Assembly (NCBI GenBank): GCA_937902395.1
Contig: CALGTV010000077.1
Coordinates: 1-39,940, forward strand
Origin: an uncultured Ruminococcus sp.
Lineage (GTDB): Bacteria > Bacillota > Clostridia > Oscillospirales > Ruminococcaceae
DNA: 39,940 nt
Reading direction: 5' to 3'
Shown: one piece after another, positions 8,968-16,627 of the stretch
Position numbering within the stretch: position 1 is the stretch's first letter
Layout: every line of letters begins with the position of its first letter
Made by a program: the position numbers and the translations under genes
Notes under the pieces: generated by a model
Database searches by the model: none
What the model saw: only the letters and a program-made list of their open reading frames with translations
What the model was told of the DNA's origin: nothing

Positions 8968-9591
8968 ATGAAAGAGTTCATAGAAAAGGTTCTAACTATA
9001 ATAATTTTCGTTGGAATAACTGTATATCTTGTTGGTACAGCAATTTTTGATATGACAAACAAAGAAAATATGCGCACGGTAAATATTGATAAGGCAACAG
9101 AAATTCTTGAAGTCGACCACGCTCTAAACAACAAACTGATAAACAAATTAACTTTCATTAAACGAACACATCACTACTATATCGGATTAAACGAAGATAC
9201 TGATGAAGCATACATAATAAAAGCTCCAGAAAAATGGTTTAAAGAAAATTTCACTTCAGATTACAAATCTATTAACACAAATGGTCTTGAAATAACCGCG
9301 TTGGCTAAACCATTATCAGGATATGGCGCGCAAGAATTAATCTCTTATTTGTCACAAACAGAAGGACCTGCATACCCTATCGGAATAGCAGCATATCTGG
9401 ATATAGAATACAAGAAGATAATAATAATAAAATTCATACTTTTTGCAGTAATGCTGTTACTGTTTATCTCAGTTATTCTAATTTTTAAATATCCTGAAAA
9501 AATACGAATACCTTTACAAATTTTAGGAGGTATTTTGATTGGAATACTCATCATATGGGCAATTGCTTTTCTATACTTCATAGTCATATAA
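8968..9591 (+). CDS. Membrane protein of unknown function, paralog A
   Basis: I do not recognise a named family. The ATG at 8968 is chosen because AGGAGG ends five bases before it; an upstream TTG at 8953 would overlap that site. The ~207-residue protein has an N-terminal transmembrane helix (about residues 8-27), an outer or cytosolic domain of ~110 residues, then two C-terminal helices. It shares blocks with the gene at 10091: T-A-I-x-D-M-T-N-K-E, T-V-N-I-D-x-A-T-E, and Y-Y-I-G-x-N-E-D-T followed by E-A-Y-I-I-K-A-P. It is the first gene of a three-gene run with a zinc-ribbon membrane protein between the two paralogs. Confidence 0.75.
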   Translation: MKEFIEKVLTIIIFVGITVYLVGTAIFDMTNKENMRTVNIDKATEILEVDHALNNKLINKLTFIKRTHHYYIGLNEDTDEAYIIKAPEKWFKENFTSDYKSINTNGLEITALAKPLSGYGAQELISYLSQTEGPAYPIGIAAYLDIEYKKIIIIKFILFAVMLLLFISVILIFKYPEKIRIPLQILGGILIGILIIWAIAFLYFIVI

Positions 9592-9601
9592 GGTGAAAAT
9601 T

Positions 9602-10078
9602 ATGGAATACATTACATTAAAATGCAGTCATTGTGAAAAGAAACTGCTTACTTACAATCCCACATCACGAAAATACAAAAGTCCTCTGAAAAAATGCAAG
9701 AAATGCGGCACGGAATACCTCGACCCACGCTGTCATGAAATTGCGGCTGAGGGAATTCCCGCTGATACGTTCAGTATTCCGTCGTATCTTGTTCTGATTG
9801 CAGTTGGCGGACTTATCATCTGGAGAGGATTATATCTGTTCAGCAGATGTCATCTGAACACTTCTGATAGCCTCCCGTGGCTAATGCCCACGGCATTCAC
9901 AATAATGGGCATTGTATTCGCCCTTTGGGGAATTATTGAGATTATTTCCATTGCAACAGGCAAAAAAGCAGAAAAATTTGAAAGATTAAGACAGGAATCG
10001 GAAGAACGTCTGCTGGATAACAGCTACGCACGCACCCTGCTTAATTTAGGATATTGCATCCCGGAAAAATACATATAA
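9602..10078 (+). CDS. Zinc-ribbon membrane protein of unknown function
   Basis: A ~158-residue protein with C-x-x-C (C-S-H-C) and a second C-x-x-C (C-K-K-C) about 28 residues later at the N-terminus, forming a likely zinc ribbon, then two transmembrane segments (about residues 58-80 and 93-118) and a charged tail. The ATG at 9602 is preferred over the GTG at 9593 because AAGGTG lies about six bases upstream. Only ten bases separate it from the previous stop, so it is probably co-transcribed with its neighbours. Function unknown. Confidence 0.75.
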   Translation: MEYITLKCSHCEKKLLTYNPTSRKYKSPLKKCKKCGTEYLDPRCHEIAAEGIPADTFSIPSYLVLIAVGGLIIWRGLYLFSRCHLNTSDSLPWLMPTAFTIMGIVFALWGIIEIISIATGKKAEKFERLRQESEERLLDNSYARTLLNLGYCIPEKYI

Positions 10079-10090
10079 GGAGTTTTAAAC

Positions 10091-10684
10091 ATGAGCAGAG
10101 GTTTTAAATTATTTTTAGGAGTATTAATGGTACTCGGAATTGCGGCATATCTTATTATTACAGCAATTCTTGATATGACTAACAAAGAAGATTTGCACAC
10201 TGTAAATATCGACATGGCAACAGAAGTTCTTGAAGTTGAACATTCAATCAGCGGATTGATTCCAATGGGAACAGACCATTATTACATAGGTATTAACGAG
10301 GATACTGCTGAGGCGTACATAATTAAAGCGCCTAAGAAATGGCTTAAAGAAAACTTCGGCGTAGATAAAATGGCTCGCAAGGCAGGCGGTCTGGATATTA
10401 CAGCATTGGCAAAATCCATAACCGATTCAGAAACAAGAAATGCAATCAGCAGCAATGTTTCACAGGTTGACGGACTTACTTATCCCGTAGGAACAAATTA
10501 TCTTGACACAGGATATAAATCAAAAATTGTAACAAAGCTTATACTTTTTGCGGGAATGTTGTTTTTAGCAATTTCAGGTTTTGTGATAATGAAAAAAGGC
10601 AGGGAATCATCACGTGTATTATCAATAATCTTTGGTGTATTATTCTTCGCATGGTGCATTGCTTTCCTTATTTTAATTGTTTAA
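10091..10684 (+). CDS. Membrane protein of unknown function, paralog B
   Basis: A 197-residue protein homologous along its whole length to the product of 8968-9591, with the same order: one N-terminal transmembrane helix, the T-V-N-I-D-M-A-T-E-V-L-E-V block, the H-Y-Y-I-G-I-N-E-D-T block, and two C-terminal helices. AAGGAG sits seven bases before the ATG. The two copies differ enough that the duplication is not recent. Function unknown; a paired membrane complex with the intervening zinc-ribbon protein is a guess. Confidence 0.75.
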   Translation: MSRGFKLFLGVLMVLGIAAYLIITAILDMTNKEDLHTVNIDMATEVLEVEHSISGLIPMGTDHYYIGINEDTAEAYIIKAPKKWLKENFGVDKMARKAGGLDITALAKSITDSETRNAISSNVSQVDGLTYPVGTNYLDTGYKSKIVTKLILFAGMLFLAISGFVIMKKGRESSRVLSIIFGVLFFAWCIAFLILIV

Positions 10685-10693
10685 TTTATAAAA

Positions 10694-10720
10694 ATGCCGA
10701 TATCGCAGTGATATCGGCAT
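10694..10720. terminator. Bidirectional terminator
   Basis: Perfect 11-bp stem (ATGCCGATATC at 10694-10704 with 10710-10720) and a 5-nt loop, A-rich before and T-rich after; serves paralog B and the opposing LRR-dockerin gene. Confidence 0.8.
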
Positions 10721-10728
10721 TTGTATGT

Positions 10729-12279
10729 TTATTCAAGCTTTGCGTCAATTCTCTGGATTGTAACAGCGTCCTCAGGAGTTACTCCGTTGCCTGTATCAGC
10801 AATATCGGCATTTGCAGCACCCTGCTCAGATAATCCATATTTATCAGGATTGCCAAGGCTCTGGAGAATAGCTGTAGCATCAGCAATTGAAACCTTACCG
10901 TCGCAGTTTGCATCACCGAGGAGTGTAGGTTCTGACTGTGTATCGTCGCTTTTAAGAGCTATAAATGCTCTGTTATACTTTTCAGCATATTCCTGTGCTG
11001 TTGAGCCCCTGTAGCCGTAAATTACTGTTTTTTCGGGAATAGAGTATTCTGAAAGTTCGCATTTGGGATTTCTTATTGTAATTGTTTTAAGCGGCGGCTC
11101 CCATAAAGAATTTACTTCAAAAACATCGTCCCCGATAAACTCCACATTTTCAGGTATATCTATAGATGTTAAATCATAGCAGCCCCAGAACGCTTCATCT
11201 TCAATTCTCTTTACATTTTCTCCTATTTTCACTTTATTGAGGGATTCACATAAACGGAATGACATTTCTTTAATTTCCGTAATACCATTGCCGATTGTTA
11301 CCTCTTTTAATCCGAAGCATTGTAAAAATGCACTCTCACCTAAATAGATTACATTATCAGGAATCGTTACGCTTTGTAATGTTTCATTCTGGAAAAATAT
11401 ACCTTCATTTATATGTGTAACTGTTTCAGGAATAGTTAATTCAGTGAGTTTTGTGTTGCTTGAAAATGCTTCGCCGCCGATAACTCTGATTCCCTCGGGA
11501 AGTTCTTTTTCATCTGAAATTTTTGTACCGTCAATCAAAACACCGTTTATATATACAACGGAATTCTGTGAGTCAAACCAAGGTGTGTTATGAAAGGCTT
11601 CAATTCCTAATATTTCAAGATTTTCAGGGAAATCTACAGAAGTTAAATTCTCACAGTAAAAAAAAGCTTGAGTGCCTATTTCGGTTACGCTGTCAGGAAT
11701 AGTAATTTTTTCAAGGTTTTCGCAGTATTCAAAAGCCTTGTCACCTATTTTAGTTAAGCTGTCAGGCATAACTACTTTTGTAAGATTTTCACATTCACTA
11801 AAAGCATAGTTGTATATTTCGGTTACACTGTCGGGAATTATGTATGTTTTTGAATTGGTGTTTGTAGGGAAAGAGAATATAACAGATTTATTCTTGTTGA
11901 ATAATACTCCGTCCTTGCTAAAGTAATGTTCGTTATTTTCACTTACCTCAATATAGTGTCCCTGAACATAAGGATAGTATAAATCACTTATTTTGTCACC
12001 AATAACAAATTTTTTAATATTTGCAAGGTGATATCCCCATGGTGCACCATGGTCAATATACACCTGTTCCATAGCCCCCTCACCGCTGATAGTGAGAACA
12101 CCGTCCTCATAGTTCCATGAAACATTTTCACCGCATTTTCCGCTGGAAACATTCGGGTATTCACCTGTTGCACTTCCATAAGCCGTGAATTTTGTGCAAG
12201 GAATAATTTCAGTAAAAGAAACAGCAGATGCCGTCATTAACCCTGCAAGTAATAATGCTGATAATTTTTTTGATTTCAT
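10729..12279 (-). CDS. Secreted leucine-rich-repeat (BspA-like) protein with C-terminal type I dockerin
   Basis: A 516-residue exported protein. Residues 1-~35 are a signal peptide. From about 130 to 430 there are repeated LRR_5 units of ~23 residues with the recurring pattern I-P-D-S-V-T-E-I-x-x-x-A-F-x-x-C-x-x-L. The last ~65 residues form a dockerin: a first calcium loop D-A-N-C-D-G-K-V-S-I-A-D and a second N-A-D-I-A-D-T-G-N-G-V-T-P-E-D. Dockerins attach proteins to cohesins on cellulosome scaffolds or the cell surface. LRR proteins of this type usually bind proteins or surfaces, so an adhesion role is plausible but unproven. AGGGAGGAA precedes the start. Confidence 0.9.
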   Translation of the reverse strand: MKSKKLSALLLAGLMTASAVSFTEIIPCTKFTAYGSATGEYPNVSSGKCGENVSWNYEDGVLTISGEGAMEQVYIDHGAPWGYHLANIKKFVIGDKISDLYYPYVQGHYIEVSENNEHYFSKDGVLFNKNKSVIFSFPTNTNSKTYIIPDSVTEIYNYAFSECENLTKVVMPDSLTKIGDKAFEYCENLEKITIPDSVTEIGTQAFFYCENLTSVDFPENLEILGIEAFHNTPWFDSQNSVVYINGVLIDGTKISDEKELPEGIRVIGGEAFSSNTKLTELTIPETVTHINEGIFFQNETLQSVTIPDNVIYLGESAFLQCFGLKEVTIGNGITEIKEMSFRLCESLNKVKIGENVKRIEDEAFWGCYDLTSIDIPENVEFIGDDVFEVNSLWEPPLKTITIRNPKCELSEYSIPEKTVIYGYRGSTAQEYAEKYNRAFIALKSDDTQSEPTLLGDANCDGKVSIADATAILQSLGNPDKYGLSEQGAANADIADTGNGVTPEDAVTIQRIDAKLE

Positions 12280-12316
12280 AGTAAATTCCTCCCTCTATAT
12301 TTGTCTATGATTTTTG

Positions 12317-12344
12317 GTGTTATTAACGCTTACATTAATAACAC
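12317..12344. promoter_or_regulatory. Inverted repeat in the leader of the LRR-dockerin gene
   Basis: GTGTTATTAA (12317-12326) and TTAATAACAC (12335-12344) are a perfect 10-bp inverted repeat with an 8-base spacer, lying between the promoter and the start codon. It could be an operator or an mRNA stem-loop. Confidence 0.4.
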
Positions 12345-12404
12345 AAATATGAGTGGCGAAATGGTTTTATATATTTTTGTAACGCATACCCATATTCTAT
12401 TTTT

Positions 12405-12433
12405 ATTGTAACATATACTTATATATTTGTCAA
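12405..12433 (-). promoter_or_regulatory. Sigma-A promoter of the LRR-dockerin gene
   Basis: Minus strand: TTGACA (12428-12433), 17 bp, TACAAT (12405-12410). This gives a leader of about 120 nt. Confidence 0.75.
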
Positions 12434-12460
12434 GTATTTTACGTTTATTTTCATAAAAAA

Positions 12461-12491
12461 TTCCGCACAGACAATAAATATCTGTGCGGAA
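12461..12491 (-). terminator. Terminator of the aspartate kinase gene
   Basis: Perfect 11-bp stem TTCCGCACAGA (12461-12471) with 12481-12491; read on the minus strand it is followed by six T residues. Confidence 0.85.
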
Positions 12492-12499
12492 TAATAAAA

Positions 12500-13834
12500 T
12501 TATTTCTCCGAATTGATAAACATATCGTAGATACGTCTGATAGCTTCGGGGAGGTCGCTTTCACTTACACCGATGATTACATTAAGCTCAGAGGAGCCCT
12601 GGTCAATAAGCTTAACATTGATTCTTGCATGAGCCATAGCAGCGAAAACTCTTGCAACAGTACCTCTTGTGTTCTTCATACGTCTGCCCACAACAGCGAG
12701 AATTGCGATATTATCCTCAATTTCAAGGTGGTCGGGATTAACCTCACGGCGAATCTCAGCAAGTACCTTTTCACGAACAGGCTCAAGCTTTGCACTGTCA
12801 ACAGTGATGCTCATTGTATCGATTCCCGAAGGCATATGCTCAAAGGAAATGCCATTCTGATAGAGCACATTCAGAACTTTCATACCGAAACCAAGCTCAT
12901 TGTTCATCATAGCCTTCTCGATATTGATTGTGCTGAATCCCTTTTTACCTGCAATACCGGTGATTGTATGACCAAGGCTTTCACGACTGAAATCATAGTC
13001 GTTGGAAACAATCATTGTACCTGCGTCTTGTGGTCTGTTTGTGTTGCGGATATTGATTGGTATACCTGCGGAACGAACAGGGAAAATTGCATCTTCGTGA
13101 AGCACCGACGCACCCATATAAGCAAGCTCACGAAGCTCACGATAAGTAATTGTCTCGATAGCCTCAGGATTTTCAACGATTCTGGGGTCTGCTACAAGGA
13201 AGCCTGAAACGTCTGTCCAGTTCTCGTAAATCTCAGCATTTACAGCATTTGCGATAATAGAGCCTGTTACATCTGAACCTCCTCTTGAAAATGTCTTGAT
13301 AACGCCCTCTGTTGTCTTGCCGTAGAATCCGGGGATAACAGCGTTGTCAAGGTCTTTCAGCTGTGCTCTTACAGCCTTTACTGTCTCGTCAAGGAGAAGC
13401 TGTCCCTTTGTATCAAATATGATAACATCAGCCGCATCAACGAAATTAAAACCGAGGTATGCGGCTAAAACTTTACCGTTGAGGTACTCACCGCGGCTTG
13501 CGGCATAGTCCTTAGCAGGACGGGATTTGAGCTCATTTACAATAATATCAAAATCTTCATCAAGACTTATATCAACACCAAGGTCGGAAATAATGCCGTT
13601 GTAGCGGTCTTTGATAATCTGAAAATCTTCTGTGAAATCAACTCCGCTGCCTGCAAGCTCACAGCACTTGTAGAGCATATCTGTAACTTTAATATCATCG
13701 GAGAAACGCTTTCCGGGAGCAGAGGGAACAACGTATCTACGCTTATCATCTGATTTTATAATATCGGCAACCTTACGGAACTGATTAGCGTCTGCAAGAG
13801 AACTGCCACCGAATTTTACAACTTTATTAGCCAT
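12500..13834 (-). CDS. lysC: Aspartate kinase (monofunctional)
   Basis: This 444-residue enzyme phosphorylates L-aspartate, the first step toward lysine, threonine and methionine. The amino-acid-kinase signature K-F-G-G-S-S-L-A-D is at residues 7-15, with F-S-R-G-G-S-D-V-T-G-S near 185 and the aspartate-kinase pattern of the catalytic domain to about 290. The C-terminal ~150 residues contain two ACT modules (around G-I-A-G-K-K-G-F-S-T-I-N and A-I-L-A-V-V-G-R-R-M), the usual site of feedback inhibition by lysine or threonine. Which amino acid inhibits it cannot be told. No riboswitch is evident in the short upstream region. Confidence 0.95.
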   Translation of the reverse strand: MANKVVKFGGSSLADANQFRKVADIIKSDDKRRYVVPSAPGKRFSDDIKVTDMLYKCCELAGSGVDFTEDFQIIKDRYNGIISDLGVDISLDEDFDIIVNELKSRPAKDYAASRGEYLNGKVLAAYLGFNFVDAADVIIFDTKGQLLLDETVKAVRAQLKDLDNAVIPGFYGKTTEGVIKTFSRGGSDVTGSIIANAVNAEIYENWTDVSGFLVADPRIVENPEAIETITYRELRELAYMGASVLHEDAIFPVRSAGIPINIRNTNRPQDAGTMIVSNDYDFSRESLGHTITGIAGKKGFSTINIEKAMMNNELGFGMKVLNVLYQNGISFEHMPSGIDTMSITVDSAKLEPVREKVLAEIRREVNPDHLEIEDNIAILAVVGRRMKNTRGTVARVFAAMAHARINVKLIDQGSSELNVIIGVSESDLPEAIRRIYDMFINSEK

Positions 13835-14004
13835 AGGAATTACCTGCCTTTACATAATTGTTATTTTTCTATCATACTTATTACATTATATAATAAAATA
13901 TGCAAAAAATCAATTGGCAGAAATACAGAAAATAAAAACGCTAATACTGTTTTTTTGGTGAATACGCTTGTACGCCACTGGCGGACAATTTTAAGGTGTA
14001 AAAA

Positions 14005-14022
14005 GCGGAGAATTTCCTCCGC
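14005..14022 (-). terminator. Terminator of the proton-channel cassette
   Basis: GCGGAG (14005-14010) pairs with CTCCGC (14017-14022); on the minus strand the stem is followed by TTTTTA. Confidence 0.65.
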
Positions 14023-14031
14023 CATATACAA

Positions 14032-14460
14032 TTACTTGAATATGATATTTATAAATCCACTTGATTTAAGTGATTCTTCTAAATTATCCCTTGCATTTAC
14101 CGTTGCAGTGCTTTCGCAAGAAATATATATTTCAACAGATTTGTCAATTTTATTTATTTCTGTCATTAATTCGTTTAACTGCATTTTCTTATTATTATAT
14201 ATGTAATCTCTGCCGTCTATTGTAACTTCAACCTTAATTTTCTCTGATTCTGTCACTACAGTTGTCGTTATTTCAGTTTCAGCAACAGTGTTTTTCTCTT
14301 TCTCAAAATCTGTTTGCTCAGAAACTCCTGTTTCGTTTCCTGTGACACCATCTTTGCCTATTCCTATTCCAAAATCACAGCCTTTCTGTGATAAGAACAA
14401 AGCCACTGCCGCCACAGCAGCAGTTATACCAGTACCAGCAAATATCTTTCCTTTTCCCAT
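14032..14460 (-). CDS. Membrane-anchored protein with an ExbD/TolR-like C-terminal domain
   Basis: A ~142-residue protein, third gene of the cassette. I choose ATG 14460 because GTGAGG lies just upstream, beginning within the previous gene's last codons; an ATG at 14484 would lie within the previous gene without a clear binding site. One hydrophobic helix (about residues 5-24) is followed by an acidic, threonine-rich linker and a ~65-residue domain, V-E-V-T-I-D-G-R-D-Y-I-Y-N-N-K-K to the end, ending S-S-G-F-I-N-I-I-F-K. That alternation of a short beta hairpin, helix, E-I-Y-I-S strand, helix and final strand resembles the periplasmic domain of ExbD/TolR. The helix lacks the ion-carrying aspartate. 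The likeness is weak. Confidence 0.65.
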   Translation of the reverse strand: MGKGKIFAGTGITAAVAAVALFLSQKGCDFGIGIGKDGVTGNETGVSEQTDFEKEKNTVAETEITTTVVTESEKIKVEVTIDGRDYIYNNKKMQLNELMTEINKIDKSVEIYISCESTATVNARDNLEESLKSSGFINIIFK

Positions 14461-14470
14461 ATGCTTTACC

Positions 14471-15034
14471 TCACTTTGAAACATTTATTGTAGCAAAATA
14501 AAAATTATTATAATCATTTTGCACGTTATTTACAGCTTTTTTAATTTTTTCAACTGCCTCAGCAGAACCAATATTATCACCATTATAAATCAAATTGCAG
14601 ATAATTACATCGTCAGATTTATAATTTGAAGATTCTATAATATCAGCTATTTCCTTATTATAGTTCAGTGAACTTTCATACTTAATTTCCAATAATTTTT
14701 CATTACCTCTTAAAACATTGATATACAGCCCTTCACTGTCAATTTTTTCAACAAGATTTATTGACAAAACCTGATTGTCATTATACGCAGAAAGTGCTTC
14801 TTGATTTTTCGCAGCATTTTTATCAAGATTTAAAAGCCTGTCTCTTTCTATTTCATATTTTTTTCGTTCTTCCTCAGCTTCTTCTAACTTTGCCTCGTAT
14901 TCTATTTTTGTCTGATTTGCTTCATTTGTCGCCGTTTCAATTTCAAATGTACTAAACAGAATAAAGAAAAAAAGAATTATCATAATTACATCAAGTAACG
15001 ATGTAAAATCAAGTATTATTTCTCTTACTTTCAT
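14471..15034 (-). CDS. ExbD/TolR-like ion-channel subunit with coiled coil
   Basis: A 187-residue protein with one N-terminal transmembrane helix. Residues 9-31 (L-D-F-T-S-L-L-D-V-I-M-I-I-L-F-F-F and on) match the ExbD/TolR/MotB pattern, with Asp15 at the place of the proton-carrying aspartate. A charged coiled coil follows (about residues 38-85, rich in E-E-E-R-K-K-Y-E-I-E-R), then a ~90-residue globular domain that could again be ExbD-like. ExbD family members pair with an ExbB/MotA channel and turn ion flow into movement. The upstream gene encodes that partner and the two overlap by four bases. Wall-binding OmpA motifs are not obvious. Confidence 0.75.
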   Translation of the reverse strand: MKVREIILDFTSLLDVIMIILFFFILFSTFEIETATNEANQTKIEYEAKLEEAEEERKKYEIERDRLLNLDKNAAKNQEALSAYNDNQVLSINLVEKIDSEGLYINVLRGNEKLLEIKYESSLNYNKEIADIIESSNYKSDDVIICNLIYNGDNIGSAEAVEKIKKAVNNVQNDYNNFYFATINVSK

Positions 15035-15531
15035 TTTACTGCCCTGCGTTTTTCGTTTTCTTTTTTTAAATCTTTTAAAGCTATTCCGCTATCCTCAAAT
15101 TTCTTTATCAGGTCTGCAAGTTTCTGAATATTGTTTTCAACGGATGTAGAAATAAAGGCGTTCACTATTTTAAAACCAATTGAAAAAATGATACCCCAAG
15201 TTGTAGAAGTCAATGCATCAAAAAAATTGTTTTTTGTATTGTTAATATTTGATAAATCAAGTTCCAATAAAGCCTTTACTGTTCCAAACATACCTAATAG
15301 CGGAAATATAGAAATTGCTGTTATAAACAAGGTATAACTTGCTGTCAGCCAATTGTAAACATGGGTTGTATAGCTGATATTTTTTTCCTGTTCAAATTTA
15401 TTAATTTCTTTTTTTGTTTTTTTATTATAATACCGAACCAGCAATAAACATAACACAGTCAGGAAAGCCGAAATCAAGATATACACATCAGAGGAAAATA
15501 AACTTGTCCAAATCTTTTCTCCAAAACTCAT
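15031..15531 (-). CDS. MotA/TolQ/ExbB-like proton-channel protein
   Basis: A 166-residue protein with three transmembrane helices (about 15-34, 63-90, 103-127), the ExbB/TolQ number. TM2 reads I-F-P-L-L-G-M-F-G-T-V and TM3 contains D-A-L-T-S-T-T-W-G-I-I-F-S-I-G, both fitting the conserved MotA/TolQ/ExbB core, with polar threonines (Thr84, Thr110, Thr111) that in the family line the ion path. ATG 15531 is chosen because GAGGTGA precedes it; an upstream ATG at 15591 would lie upstream of the promoter. ExbB-type proteins form pentamers around two ExbD helices. What this one drives in a bacterium without an evident outer membrane is unknown. Confidence 0.8.
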   Translation of the reverse strand: MSFGEKIWTSLFSSDVYILISAFLTVLCLLLVRYYNKKTKKEINKFEQEKNISYTTHVYNWLTASYTLFITAISIFPLLGMFGTVKALLELDLSNINNTKNNFFDALTSTTWGIIFSIGFKIVNAFISTSVENNIQKLADLIKKFEDSGIALKDLKKENEKRRAVK

Positions 15532-15549
15532 ACAATCACCTCTATTAAC

Positions 15550-15578
15550 ATTATACAACAGCAGTAATAAAATTGCAA
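15550..15578 (-). promoter_or_regulatory. Sigma-A promoter of the proton-channel cassette
   Basis: Minus strand: TTGCAA (15573-15578), 17 bp, TATAAT (15550-15555). The start of transcription would fall about 12-15 bases before the ATG at 15531. Confidence 0.75.
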
Positions 15579-15612
15579 TATTTTCCGACAAATTTTCCGA
15601 ACAAATGTAAAA

Positions 15613-15640
15613 AAGGCGGAGAAATGAAATCCTCCGCCTT
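15613..15640 (-). terminator. Terminator of the lysozyme-manA-glucokinase run
   Basis: AAGGCGGAG (15613-15621) pairs with CTCCGCCTT (15632-15640); the minus-strand product continues with TTTTTT. Confidence 0.8.
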
Positions 15641-15654
15641 ACTTATAACATTAA

Positions 15655-16611
15655 TCAACCATTAGCTCTGCCGAGGAAAGCCGCACCGATGATACCTGCA
15701 TCGTTGCCAAGTTCGGCAATAACTATCTTTGTATTCTTTTCAGAATCACGGGTATAGACTTCCTTTTCAACAATAGCCTTCATGGGAAGAAGCAGAGCAT
15801 CGCCCTCATTGCATACACCGCCGCCGATGCAAAGCACATCAGGCTGGAAAATATTAATTGTATTTGTGATACCTGCCGCAAGGTACTTTATGTACTTATC
15901 AACAACAACCTTTGCGCACTCATCACCGTCTTTCATAGCGTCGAATGATGTACGTGCTGTTACCTTGCCGTTTTTCTCGCCAAGCTTAGCCATAGCGCTG
16001 TCGGGATGCTCTGCAATAGCCTCGTTTGTCATGCGGATAAGTCCTGTAGCGGAGGAATAAGCCTCGAAGCAGCCCTTGCGTCCGCATGAGCACTGCGCAC
16101 CGTCAACCTCGATAACAGTATGTCCGATTTCAGCACCTGCAAAGTTTGAACCTGCGTAAATCTTTCCGTCAACGATGATACCACCGCCAACGCCTGTACC
16201 AAGAGTAATACATACAGCATTCTTTGCACCCTTAGCTGCGCCTGCTACAAATTCACCATATGCAGCTGCATTTGCGTCGTTCTCAATAAATACGGGTTTA
16301 TCAATAGTCTCGCGGATATACTTAACCATGGGAGTATTCTTGAATCCAAGGTTGTTGGAATACTCGATAATTCCTGTTGCACTATTGGCAATACCGGGAG
16401 TACCAATTCCAACCCATTCAATCTGCTCAATTGTCAGACCTGCATTTTCAACAGCCTGCAAAGCCATTTTTGCCATATCATCGGCAATTTCTTTTTCGGG
16501 ACGGGGACAATTTGTCTTTGTACTTGCCTTTGTAACGATGTTGTAATTCTCGTCAACAACACCTGCAACAATATTTGTTCCGCCTAAATCAATTCCTACA
16601 TAGTATTTCAT
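15655..16611 (-). CDS. glcK: ROK-family glucokinase
   Basis: A ~318-residue cytoplasmic sugar kinase that phosphorylates glucose with ATP. The N-terminal phosphate loop G-I-D-L-G-G-T-N is at residues 6-13. The ROK signature is complete: the catalytic Asp in F-I-E-N-D-A-N-A-A-A, the glycine-rich G-T-G-V-G-G-G-I-I, and a zinc site with C-S-C-G-R-K-G-C-F-E. ATG 16611 is preferred because GGAGG lies immediately upstream; the further upstream ATG at 16635 would overlap manA. The 16-base gap after manA suggests co-transcription and a joint role in hexose-phosphate metabolism. Confidence 0.93.
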   Translation of the reverse strand: MKYYVGIDLGGTNIVAGVVDENYNIVTKASTKTNCPRPEKEIADDMAKMALQAVENAGLTIEQIEWVGIGTPGIANSATGIIEYSNNLGFKNTPMVKYIRETIDKPVFIENDANAAAYGEFVAGAAKGAKNAVCITLGTGVGGGIIVDGKIYAGSNFAGAEIGHTVIEVDGAQCSCGRKGCFEAYSSATGLIRMTNEAIAEHPDSAMAKLGEKNGKVTARTSFDAMKDGDECAKVVVDKYIKYLAAGITNTINIFQPDVLCIGGGVCNEGDALLLPMKAIVEKEVYTRDSEKNTKIVIAELGNDAGIIGAAFLGRANG

Positions 16612-16627
16612 TTTAAAACCTCCGTTT

